Part shown: positions 1-5,482 of the stretch, one piece after another
How the letters are laid out: each line of letters starts with the position of its first letter
Numbering within the stretch: position 1 is the stretch's first letter
NCBI GenBank assembly: GCA_021160985.1
Contig: JAGHBN010000191.1
Location: 1-8,975, forward strand
Length of the DNA stretch: 8,975 bases
Direction of reading: 5' to 3'
Source: Thermococcus sp.
GTDB lineage: Archaea > Methanobacteriota_B > Thermococci > Thermococcales > Thermococcaceae
Made by a program: the position numbers and the translations under genes
Notes under the pieces: model-generated
Seen by the model: only the letters and a program-made list of their open reading frames with translations
Databases searched by the model: none
What the model was told of the DNA's origin: nothing

Positions 1-29
1 CAATAGGACATAAAAGTTTAAACGCTTGG

Positions 30-87
30 CGGCTCAGGGTTTGACCATCATCACAGTTCAGATACCCTAGAGTTCTTCATCGCCCCT
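30..87 (-). ncRNA. C/D-box guide sRNA-like element 1
   Basis: Read on the minus strand, the four boxes of an archaeal C/D sRNA occur in order. They are a C box GCGATGA (77-83, one base off RTGATGA), a D' box CTGA (58-61), a C' box GTGATGA (48-54, exact) and a D box CTGA (34-37, exact). The D' and C' boxes are separated by only 3 nt, as is typical of the family. The guide before D' is 15 nt (62-76) and the guide before D is 10 nt (38-47). Such RNAs direct 2'-O-methylation by the fibrillarin/Nop5/L7Ae complex, at the base paired to the fifth nucleotide upstream of box D or D'. The predicted sites are the fifth bases of AUACCCUAGAG (D' guide) and GGUUUGACCA (D guide); I could not place these in rRNA from memory. 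A T-rich tail (12-24) follows. This is a motif-based call with no expression evidence. Confidence 0.52.
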
Positions 88-118
88 CAAAAATCCCAAT
101 GCGAAAGTTAAAAGCCTA

Positions 119-198
119 GCGGCTCGGCCAGTATGCCCTTCATCACGGTGCTGCGCAGAGCCCAGTTTCAGCCACTCCGGGGTTCCTAATCGCCGGTA
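119..198 (-). ncRNA. C/D-box guide sRNA-like element 2, related to element 1
   Basis: On the minus strand this aligns with element 1. It has a degenerate C box GCGATTA (187-193), a 15-nt guide, D' CTGA (168-171), an exact C' GTGATGA (140-146), a 12-nt guide (128-139) and a D-box variant CCGA (124-127). The D'-C' spacer is 21 nt instead of 3 and contains a short hairpin-forming stretch around CTGCGCAG. The D guide AGGGCATACTGG can pair with CAGUAUGCCC, which I recall from the conserved archaeal 16S rRNA segment near E. coli positions 1195-1210. The Thermococcus version may differ by a base. The tail after box D (GAGCCGC, then a TTTTAACTTT stretch) repeats that of element 1. Two imperfect boxes could mean a diverged guide or a decaying copy. 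A TATA-like TGTTTATCAG lies about 26 bases upstream (219-228). Confidence 0.42.
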
Positions 199-230
199 AT
201 CATCTCCACCTACTCCCTGATAAACATCAC

Positions 231-245
231 GAAACCCTTATAACT
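231..245 (+). promoter_or_regulatory. BRE/TATA promoter of the ATPase gene
   Basis: GAAACCC followed by TTATAACT resembles an archaeal BRE/TATA element. Its centre near 241 predicts transcription starting around 265-270, inside the palindrome that follows. The leader would be only about 10-15 nt. Confidence 0.5.
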
Positions 246-249
246 TCTG

Positions 250-271
250 CCCCAGTAGTTAACTACTGGGG
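250..271 (+). promoter_or_regulatory. perfect 22-bp palindrome, probable operator
   Basis: Each base in 250-260 is mirrored exactly in 261-271; the core is GTAGTTAACTAC (255-266). It lies just downstream of the TATA box and covers the predicted transcription start, the classic position for an archaeal repressor that blocks polymerase. A third half-site GTAGTT occurs at 274-279, directly before the chosen start codon and 19 bp from the first half-site. The 3' arm also supplies part of the GGGGTGGT ribosome site, so an RNA-level role is possible if transcription starts upstream of it. The protein that binds it is unknown; autoregulation by the ATPase with its C-terminal winged helix is one inference. 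Confidence 0.6.
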
Positions 272-279
272 TGGTAGTT

Positions 280-1374
280 GTGTACTTTGACATCAGACCG
301 AAGAGGAAGCGCGAGGATTTGTACGACAGAGAAGCGGAGCTGAAGGAGTTCGAGAAGTCCATCACCTCCGGGAATCCCCTAACGGTTATCACTGGTATAA
401 GAAGGCTTGGAAAGACTTCCCTGCTCGTGGTGGGCCTCAATGAACTGGAAGTACCCTACGTTCTCGTAGATTTCCGGAGGGTCAACCCCAACTCCCGCAT
501 GGACGTTTACAAAAGGATGGAAAGCTCCATCAATGAATTCTTCCGCGAAAACCGTAACCTCTGGGAGGAGATTAAAACCGAGCTCAAAAACATAGCCGGT
601 CTTCGGGTTCTGAGCCTCGGAGTGAGCTTTTCCTGGAAAGAGGAGAAAACCGATCTCATAGCGCTCTTCCGTGAGCTGGAAAAGTACGACGTTGTCCTCG
701 CTTTTGATGAGGTCCAGTACCTCCGCGGGCCGGTCGGGAGCGAGTTTGCCGGCTTAATTGCCCACCTGTACGACTACTCCGACCTCAGAATGGTCATGAC
801 GGGTTCAGAGGTGGGCCTGCTTCACGATTACCTCGGTACCTATGACCCCAAGGCTCCCCTCTACGGCAGGTACTTCCATGAGATTTCCCTGGGGAGATTC
901 ACACCCGAACAGAGCAGGGATTTCCTCCAGAAAGGCTTTGAGCAGGTTGGATTGATGCCCCAGGATGAGCTCATAAGCCTCGCAGTTGAGAGACTCGATG
1001 GAATAGTGGGATGGCTGGTTCTCTTCGGCAGAAAGGCCATGGAAAAAGGGCTCTCCGAGAGGCTCATTGACGATGTTTTCGATGAGGCGAAGGCCCTTGC
1101 CATGGACGAATTCGAGAACTTTCTCTCAAAGAGACCGGCCGCGAGGAACCGGTACATCGAGATAATGAGGGCCATTGCCTATGGCAAGAGAACGTGGGAG
1201 GAAATAAAGGAACATCTCGAAAGGAAGGAGGGTAAAAGTGTGGCGGACAGTGTACTGGCGAGGCTTCTGAAGGCTCTCGTCGATTCTTCGTTCCTTGAAA
1301 AGGTTAAAGAAGGCAGAAACGTCCATTACCACATTCCCGATCCGATACTGGAGGCGTGCTTCAAAGAAAAATAA
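280..1374 (+). CDS. archaeal P-loop ATPase with C-terminal winged helix
   Basis: This is a member of the archaeal ATPase family (PF01637-like, STAND/AAA-related), which is expanded in Thermococcales and mostly of unknown role. Counting from the GTG at 271, Walker A is GIRRLGKTS (residues 42-50), Walker B is VVLAFDEVQ (141-149), a sensor-1-like MVMTGSE is at 174-180, and the family motif PLYGR is at 196-200. Residues about 295-360 look like a winged helix-turn-helix, ending in HYHIPDPIL. The length (364 aa) fits the short form of the family, without a nuclease-like tail. I prefer the GTG at 280 (protein starting MYFDIRPK) over the one at 271, because GGGGTGGT at 268-275 then sits 4 nt upstream. 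The gene is monocistronic and its end is 7 bp from the convergent nfnL end. Family assignment is secure; cellular role is not known. Confidence 0.88.
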   Translation: MYFDIRPKRKREDLYDREAELKEFEKSITSGNPLTVITGIRRLGKTSLLVVGLNELEVPYVLVDFRRVNPNSRMDVYKRMESSINEFFRENRNLWEEIKTELKNIAGLRVLSLGVSFSWKEEKTDLIALFRELEKYDVVLAFDEVQYLRGPVGSEFAGLIAHLYDYSDLRMVMTGSEVGLLHDYLGTYDPKAPLYGRYFHEISLGRFTPEQSRDFLQKGFEQVGLMPQDELISLAVERLDGIVGWLVLFGRKAMEKGLSERLIDDVFDEAKALAMDEFENFLSKRPAARNRYIEIMRAIAYGKRTWEEIKEHLERKEGKSVADSVLARLLKALVDSSFLEKVKEGRNVHYHIPDPILEACFKEK

Positions 1375-1381
1375 AAGAGGC

Positions 1382-2827
1382 TCACGCGTTTCCGTTTTCC
1401 CTCTTCTTCGTGAGGTACTCGTGGATGGCCTTTGCGGCCTTCCTTCCGTCGCCCATGGCGAGGATAACGGTCGCTTCTCCTCTTATCGCGTCTCCGCCAG
1501 CAAAAACTCCCGGAATGCTGGTCATCAGGTTCTCGTCGACAACTATCCTTCCGCGCTCGACCTTCAGGCCCGGCGTGTTCACAATGAGCCTGTTGGGGTG
1601 CTTTCCGATGGCGATGATGACTGTGTCGGCCTCAATCGTCACGTACTCGCCGGTGCCGACTATCTTCCTCTTGCCCCTGCTGTCGCGTTCTTCGAGGGCT
1701 TTCATCTTCTCAAACTTAACTGCCTTGACCTTGCCGTTCTCGTCCCCGATGAACTCCACCGGATTGATGAAGAACTCGAACTTAATGCCCTCTTCCTTGG
1801 CGTGCTCGACCTCCTCAATCCTGGCGCTGACGTCCTCCGGGCCGCGGCGGTAGGCTATGGTAACTTCTGCACCAAAGCGCCTCGCGCTCCTCGCGGCATC
1901 CATAGCGGTGTTTCCGGCACCAATGACTATTACCTTCTTTCCGACGTAGACCGGCGTGTCGTACTCGGGGAACAGATAGGCCTTCATGAGGTTAACTCTG
2001 GTAAGGAACTCGTTGGCGGTGTAGATTCCATTGAGGTTCACACCGGGAGCGTTTATGAGCCTCGGAGTCCCCGCGCCGGAGCCGATGAAGACGGCGTCAT
2101 ACTCCTCAAGCAGTTCCTCAATTGTGACGGTCTTTCCGACGATGTGGTCGGTGAGTATCCTGACTCCGAGCTTCCTGAGCTTGTCAATCTCGCTCTCGAC
2201 GATGCTCTTGGGCAGCCTGAACTCCGGGATGCCGTACATGAGAACTCCGCCCGCCTCGTGGAGGGCCTCGTAGATAGTAACGTCGTAGCCGAGCTTGGCC
2301 AGCTCCCCTGCTGCCGTGAGTCCGGCCGGACCGGCACCGATGATTGCAACTTTTTGACCCTTCTTTTCGATCTTCGGCACAATCTCGAAGAGGAGCTCCT
2401 CGTCTATGCCCCTCTCGCGGGCATAGTCTGCCACAAACCTCTCGAGCTTGCCGATGTTTATCTTGTCTCCCACTTTACCCATGACACAGTTCATCTCACA
2501 CTGGTCTTCCTGCGGGCAGACGCGGCCAGTAGTTGCAGGCAGGGAGTTGCATGCCCAGATGACGTTGAGGGCCTCTTTCACGGCCCTGTCCGGGTCGTCG
2601 CGGTACTCAACGAGCTTGCCTATGAAGCCTGGAATGTTGATGTGGACAGGGCAGCCTTTAATACACGGCGCATAGTTTGCGGGACACTGGAGACAGCGCT
2701 CGGCCTCCTTAACCGCCAGCTCGAACGTGTAGCCCAGATTGACCTCGCCGAAGTCCTTCACACGCTCTTCCGCGGGCCTCTCAGGCGTCGGAACGCGTTC
2801 CTTGATGAGTTTTCTTTTGACGGCCAT
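1382..2827 (-). CDS. nfnL: NfnL-type ferredoxin:NADP+ oxidoreductase large subunit
   Basis: This is the large subunit of a cytoplasmic flavoenzyme (formerly sulfide dehydrogenase SudA; related to the glutamate synthase small chain) that moves electrons between ferredoxin and NADP(H). At 481 aa it has the family's usual length. Seen in order: the N-terminal iron-sulfur cysteines C45, C48, C55 and C59; a second set with C93, C104, C110 and C114 around the Nfn-typical CPQEDQC; an FAD-binding GAGPAG (164-169); an NADP-binding GAGNTAMD (303-310); and the C-terminal FAD signature VFAGGD (441-446). The ATG at 2827 is chosen over the in-frame GTG at 2830 because GGAGGTGA (2834-2841) sits 6 nt upstream. 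This ATG overlaps the nfnS stop as TGATG, so the two are translationally coupled. The Nfn assignment is strong. NfnI versus NfnII/Xfn depends on the partner subunit, which points to NfnII. Confidence 0.93.
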   Translation of the reverse strand: MAVKRKLIKERVPTPERPAEERVKDFGEVNLGYTFELAVKEAERCLQCPANYAPCIKGCPVHINIPGFIGKLVEYRDDPDRAVKEALNVIWACNSLPATTGRVCPQEDQCEMNCVMGKVGDKINIGKLERFVADYARERGIDEELLFEIVPKIEKKGQKVAIIGAGPAGLTAAGELAKLGYDVTIYEALHEAGGVLMYGIPEFRLPKSIVESEIDKLRKLGVRILTDHIVGKTVTIEELLEEYDAVFIGSGAGTPRLINAPGVNLNGIYTANEFLTRVNLMKAYLFPEYDTPVYVGKKVIVIGAGNTAMDAARSARRFGAEVTIAYRRGPEDVSARIEEVEHAKEEGIKFEFFINPVEFIGDENGKVKAVKFEKMKALEERDSRGKRKIVGTGEYVTIEADTVIIAIGKHPNRLIVNTPGLKVERGRIVVDENLMTSIPGVFAGGDAIRGEATVILAMGDGRKAAKAIHEYLTKKRENGNA

Positions 2828-3696
2828 CACTGCTCACCTCCCTGGAGGGCCTTCATGTAGTGTTCCATGGCGAGCCTTTCCATCGGGGCGTAGAAGCCGA
2901 TTCTGTGTATCAGCTCGTCCCAGTCAACCTTGTAAGCGTCAAAGCCCGGCCCATCAATGCACGCGAACTTGACCTCGCCGCCGATTGTCACACGGCAGGC
3001 ACCGCACATGCCGGTCGCATCAACCATAATCGGGTGCAGATCGGCGTGCATCGGGATGCCGAACTCCTTAACGACGTTGAAGACTGCCTTCTGAGCACCG
3101 GCGGGTCCAACGGTCAGAACCATGTCAAAGTGCTCACTCTCAAGGAGCTCCCTGACCTTGGCGACGGCCCTTTTGACGAGCTCGCCGGCAATCTCGTTCA
3201 TTCCCCAGCCAGGCTGGAGGTCAAAGCCCTCAACTATGTGCCTTGAAACGGCTTTCTCAAACTTCTCCTCCAGGATGACCATGGGATTGGGGGAAACGTG
3301 GAGCGTGGTTACGTCGTTCCCGAATTCCTGCCAGGCCTTGGCAATTGGAAATACCTCAACTATTCCGGTTATCATGCCAATCGCGAGAACCCTGCCGTAC
3401 TTTTTCATCGGGGCGGGGTTTCCAAGGGGTCCGGCTATGTTGAGGATTTCATCTCCCGGTTTGAGCTCATTGGCCATCCTCATTGTCGTTTTCCCGCGGA
3501 TGAATGTGATGAGGGTTATCCACCCCTCCTCCCTGTCCCATTCCACAGGCGTCAGCGGGATTCTTTCGCCGTTCTCAAAGGCCCTCACAATCACGAACTG
3601 GCCGGGCTCGACTTTTTTCGCCACGTGTGGGGCGTGAACTTTATACCATACCTCGTTCATGGCGAGCTCCTTTTTATCGAGTATCTTGTAGGGCAT
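2827..3696 (-). CDS. nfnS: NfnS-type small subunit, NfnII/Xfn-like
   Basis: This is the small subunit of the Nfn complex, a ferredoxin-reductase-like FAD protein (formerly SudB). In NfnI it binds the bifurcating FAD and NAD(H). The 289-aa product shows the FAD-binding ERIPLT (44-49), a nucleotide-binding region, and a C-terminal [2Fe-2S] site DATGMCGACRVT followed by FACIDGP, with C231, C234 and C246 (the aspartate of the DATG segment is the likely fourth ligand). Oddly, the nucleotide region reads AIGMITGIVEVFPIAK (105-120), where NfnI-type proteins have a glycine-rich GGGIGIAP-like loop. That suggests the NfnII/Xfn paralogue, reported not to run the NADH-dependent NfnI reaction. The ATG at 3696 is chosen because GGAGGTG (3703-3709) lies 6 nt upstream; an upstream TTG at 3723 lacks such a site. 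It is the first gene of the operon, with SurR-type sites in its promoter. Confidence 0.92.
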   Translation of the reverse strand: MPYKILDKKELAMNEVWYKVHAPHVAKKVEPGQFVIVRAFENGERIPLTPVEWDREEGWITLITFIRGKTTMRMANELKPGDEILNIAGPLGNPAPMKKYGRVLAIGMITGIVEVFPIAKAWQEFGNDVTTLHVSPNPMVILEEKFEKAVSRHIVEGFDLQPGWGMNEIAGELVKRAVAKVRELLESEHFDMVLTVGPAGAQKAVFNVVKEFGIPMHADLHPIMVDATGMCGACRVTIGGEVKFACIDGPGFDAYKVDWDELIHRIGFYAPMERLAMEHYMKALQGGEQ

Positions 3697-3714
3697 TATG
3701 TACACCTCCGTACA

Positions 3715-3728
3715 CAGGTTCAAACCTG
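3715..3728. repeat. leader inverted repeat before nfnS
   Basis: CAGGTT and AACCTG flank a 2-nt CA centre, forming a perfect 6+2+6 inverted repeat. It falls about 5-18 nt inside the predicted nfnS transcript, upstream of the ribosome site. It could be an operator half-pair (GTT-CA-AAC resembles GTTn3AAC with one base fewer) or a small RNA hairpin. Confidence 0.4.
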
Positions 3729-3739
3729 GTCATCTAAAG

Positions 3740-3748
3740 GTTTGCAAC
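3740..3748 (-). promoter_or_regulatory. proximal SurR-like half-motif GTTn3AAC
   Basis: GTTTGCAAC on the plus strand (GTTGCAAAC on the minus) fits the GTTn3AAC core of the SurR site. It lies between the nfnS TATA box and the predicted start near 3733, where binding would hinder initiation. It is part of a 14-bp direct repeat, CTAAAGGTTTGCAA, found at 3734-3747 and 3776-3789. Confidence 0.4.
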
Positions 3749-3756
3749 ATGTAGTG

Positions 3757-3764
3757 TTTATAAA
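3757..3764 (-). promoter_or_regulatory. TATA box of the nfnSL operon
   Basis: TTTATAAA is a near-ideal archaeal TATA box. Its position predicts transcription starting near 3733-3737 and a leader of about 40 nt containing the GGAGGTG ribosome site. The flanking AACATC upstream would serve as BRE. Confidence 0.65.
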
Positions 3765-3767
3765 GAT

Positions 3768-3790
3768 GTTGTCAACTAAAGGTTTGCAAG
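3768..3790 (-). promoter_or_regulatory. distal SurR-type operator
   Basis: Plus-strand GTTGTCAACTAAAGGTT (3768-3784) matches every fixed base of the GTTn3AACn5GTT consensus reported for the sulfur-response regulator SurR of Pyrococcus furiosus. The next bases (TGC AAG) extend it to a near-complete second GTTn3AAC. It abuts the upstream side of the nfnS BRE/TATA, the placement associated with activation by reduced SurR in hydrogenase promoters. The match is seen directly; SurR binding here is inferred. Confidence 0.62.
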
Positions 3791-3815
3791 CTCAAATAAT
3801 CCTCGAAGGCCCCAA

Positions 3816-3830
3816 GAAAACGTTAAAAAA
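3816..3830 (+). promoter_or_regulatory. weak BRE/TATA promoter of the small membrane protein
   Basis: GAAAACG followed by TTAAAAAA resembles a BRE/TATA pair. It predicts a transcript start near 3850, next to the GGGGTGA ribosome site at 3850-3856. AACGTT occurs twice, 10 bp apart, at 3819 and 3829. Confidence 0.4.
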
Positions 3831-3861
3831 CGTTCACAAAAAATGGTGCGGGGTGAGAACT

Positions 3862-4065
3862 ATGAAGAAACACATATACACACTCTCGATAATCCTGACC
3901 GCAATTTTCCTCTTCTGGCCGGTCATGTACACGGAGATTTCAAAATGGGTGACCCTACCCGGGAACCCGCTCATTCAGTCAGTAGTCGGAGTCCTGGTTT
4001 TCGGGACAGTGGCTTATATGAGCTTTGAAGAAGAAACTGAAGAAAATCAGACTACAGCTTCCTGA
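3862..4065 (+). CDS. small two-helix membrane protein, unknown function
   Basis: This encodes 67 aa that I do not recognise as a named family. Two hydrophobic segments (residues about 5-23 and 36-54) are separated by a short polar loop containing EISKW and LPGNP, and the protein ends in an acidic tail with EEETEEN. A KK pair at the N terminus and the acidic C terminus suggest a hairpin with both ends on the same side of the membrane. The ATG at 3862 is preceded by GGGGTGA with 5-nt spacing. A much longer in-frame reading upstream runs antisense through nfnS and is not credible. The last 14 bp overlap the end of the convergent trmI gene. Confidence 0.6.
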   Translation: MKKHIYTLSIILTAIFLFWPVMYTEISKWVTLPGNPLIQSVVGVLVFGTVAYMSFEEETEENQTTAS

Positions 4066-4810
4066 GGAAGGTTATGTAGCCCGTATGGAGCATGTTCATG
4101 GTTCTTGGCCTGAAGCACTCTTTCTTTACTTCGTGCTCCAGGACTAAAACGTCGACGGTCTGCGGCCGGTAGAAGTGTTCCCTGTATTCTTCCAGGGCCT
4201 TGTAAAACCTGTGAACCTGGTTTGCGCACGGAGTGTAGGCAACGAAAAACCCGCCGGGCTTCAGGCTCTCAACGGCGTGAGGAAGAACCCTCTCCGGCTG
4301 GGGAAGGTCAAGGATTATGTGATCCACGTTCCTCTCGTCTATCCCCTCGTATATGTCCTTGAGCTTTATCTCCACCCTGTCGTTGAAGCCTATCCCAGCT
4401 ATGTTCTTCTCAGCTATTTTCGCGAAATCCTCCCTGACCTCGTAGCTGACAACTTTTCCGTTCGGGCCCACTGCGTTCGCCAGGTATATCGTGAGGGCAC
4501 CGCTTCCAACCCCCGCCTCGACCACAAAATCACCGGGGGAGATGCCCGCGTAGGTTATTATTATGCCCGCATCCTTTGGGTGGACTATCTGGGGCCCACG
4601 CTTCATCTTCTCTATGTAGTCCCTTATGCTCGGGCGCAGAATTCTGAACTCTTCCCCTTTATGGGAAACTATCGTCTCCCCGTAGTTTTTCTCGAGGAGC
4701 TCGCCGAGGTTCAATATTCCCATGTCGGTATGGAACTCCCTCTCCTCCACAGTTACAAGATACCTCTTCCCCCTTCTGTCTATCAGAAGAACTTTACTCC
4801 CCCTCTCCAC
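4052..4810 (-). CDS. trmI: tRNA (adenine-57/58-N1)-methyltransferase TrmI
   Basis: TrmI uses S-adenosylmethionine to form m1A at position 58 of the tRNA T-loop, and in Pyrococcus also at position 57, stabilising tRNA at high temperature. It acts as a cytoplasmic tetramer. The 252-aa product has the usual length. It shows an N-terminal small domain, the conserved RGPQIVHPKDAG (71-82), the SAM-binding EAGVGSGAL (98-106), the catalytic-region DLPQP (168-172) and the family C-terminal signature RPRTMNMLHTGYITF (234-248). C195 and C232 match, shifted by one, the C196/C233 pair that forms intersubunit disulfides in P. abyssi TrmI. The start is GTG at 4810, with AGGTGA 6 nt upstream. It overlaps the end of the DUF257 gene by 17 bp, so the two are probably cotranscribed and coupled. 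Confidence 0.95.
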   Translation of the reverse strand: MERGSKVLLIDRRGKRYLVTVEEREFHTDMGILNLGELLEKNYGETIVSHKGEEFRILRPSIRDYIEKMKRGPQIVHPKDAGIIITYAGISPGDFVVEAGVGSGALTIYLANAVGPNGKVVSYEVREDFAKIAEKNIAGIGFNDRVEIKLKDIYEGIDERNVDHIILDLPQPERVLPHAVESLKPGGFFVAYTPCANQVHRFYKALEEYREHFYRPQTVDVLVLEHEVKKECFRPRTMNMLHTGYITFLRKL

Positions 4811-5426
4811 GTCTCCTCACCTTTCTGATTTCAACCCCTTCCCCCGTGAGTCGGAAGACGGCCGAAGATATTCCCTCGAGTACCGCGGCCTGCTCCGGCT
4901 TCATAGCCTCGAAGTTTATGAACGCCACAACAACCCAGTCCTCAATGGGTATCGTTGCCAGTGCGGTCAGGAGGTTTTTGATGACCGCATTCCCCCCCAA
5001 ATAAACGTGCTCGGCGAAACCGAACACAAGCATATATTCCGGCTTTCTTGGCAGCTTTGCAATCCTGTTTATGAGAGTGTGATAGTTCTTGAGGGAAGTG
5101 CCAGGATCTTCGCTCGGAACGAGCGTTTCTATGACATCTCCATAGCAGAGAGAACTCTTTCCCACCTGAACGACTTTAAGACTTTTCATGAGTTCTAGAA
5201 TCTTGGGGTAATCTTTTCCGGAGACCTTCCTCTCGTAGTTCCTGAAAAGAAGGCCTCCTACACCCAGGAAGTCCACCACAACAACGTCGCCCCTCTCCAC
5301 AAGAGAAGGAGCAAGAACCTCCCACACAAGCTCCTCAATGGGAACTCGCGAAGAATATTCGACGAGAATTATCTCCCCACCCTCCACTTCCTTAAGAAGA
5401 TATTCCTCGAGTGATGACGTGACCAT
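4794..5426 (-). CDS. DUF257 family protein
   Basis: This 210-aa cytoplasmic protein resembles DUF257, a Thermococcales family of unknown function. Its strand pattern (GEIILVEY at 17-24, DVVVVDFLGVGGLLF at 47-61, YMLVFGFAEHV at 131-141, DWVVVAFINFEAM at 163-175) suggests a RecA/KaiC-like core, but no Walker A P-loop is present, so ATPase activity is doubtful. The start at ATG 5426 has GGAGGT only 2 nt upstream, unusually close, but no better start precedes the first core strand. Its 17-bp overlap with trmI implies a shared transcript and perhaps a role linked to tRNA modification; that is inference only. Confidence 0.8.
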   Translation of the reverse strand: MVTSSLEEYLLKEVEGGEIILVEYSSRVPIEELVWEVLAPSLVERGDVVVVDFLGVGGLLFRNYERKVSGKDYPKILELMKSLKVVQVGKSSLCYGDVIETLVPSEDPGTSLKNYHTLINRIAKLPRKPEYMLVFGFAEHVYLGGNAVIKNLLTALATIPIEDWVVVAFINFEAMKPEQAAVLEGISSAVFRLTGEGVEIRKVRRRGEGE

Positions 5427-5442
5427 CGACCTCCCCGAAAGG

Positions 5443-5469
5443 GTTTTTAAACGTCTTTCTTTTAAACTT
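5443..5469. promoter_or_regulatory. divergent promoter region, DUF257-trmI / srp19
   Basis: Two near-symmetric TATA-like elements, TTTTTAAAC (5444-5452) and TTTTAAACTTTT (5460-5471), lie in the 56-bp gap between divergent start codons. The first is well placed for srp19 (start near 5475). The second, read on the minus strand as AAAGTTTAAAAG, suits the DUF257 gene (start near 5437). The two promoters overlap, so their polymerase complexes may compete. Confidence 0.5.
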
Positions 5470-5482
5470 TTCAGGTGGTTTA

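Noticed and set aside
1..270. CRISPR-like or mobile-element repeat
   Set aside because: Only two diverged copies are present, with no regular spacers, terminal inverted repeats or target duplications; the boxes fit C/D sRNAs better.
1295..2860. Long 521-aa plus-strand open frame opposite nfnL
   Set aside because: It is a mirror of the nfnL codons on the other strand, has no ribosome site or recognisable motif, and overlaps the ATPase end.
3697..3723. TTG start at 3723 for nfnS
   Set aside because: It would fold the leader inverted repeat and the GGAGGTG ribosome site into coding sequence; the ATG at 3696 fits the family N terminus.
3298..3861. Upstream extension of the small membrane protein to a 255-aa product
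   Set aside because: It runs antisense through nfnS and its promoter, while a good ribosome site precedes the internal ATG at 3862.
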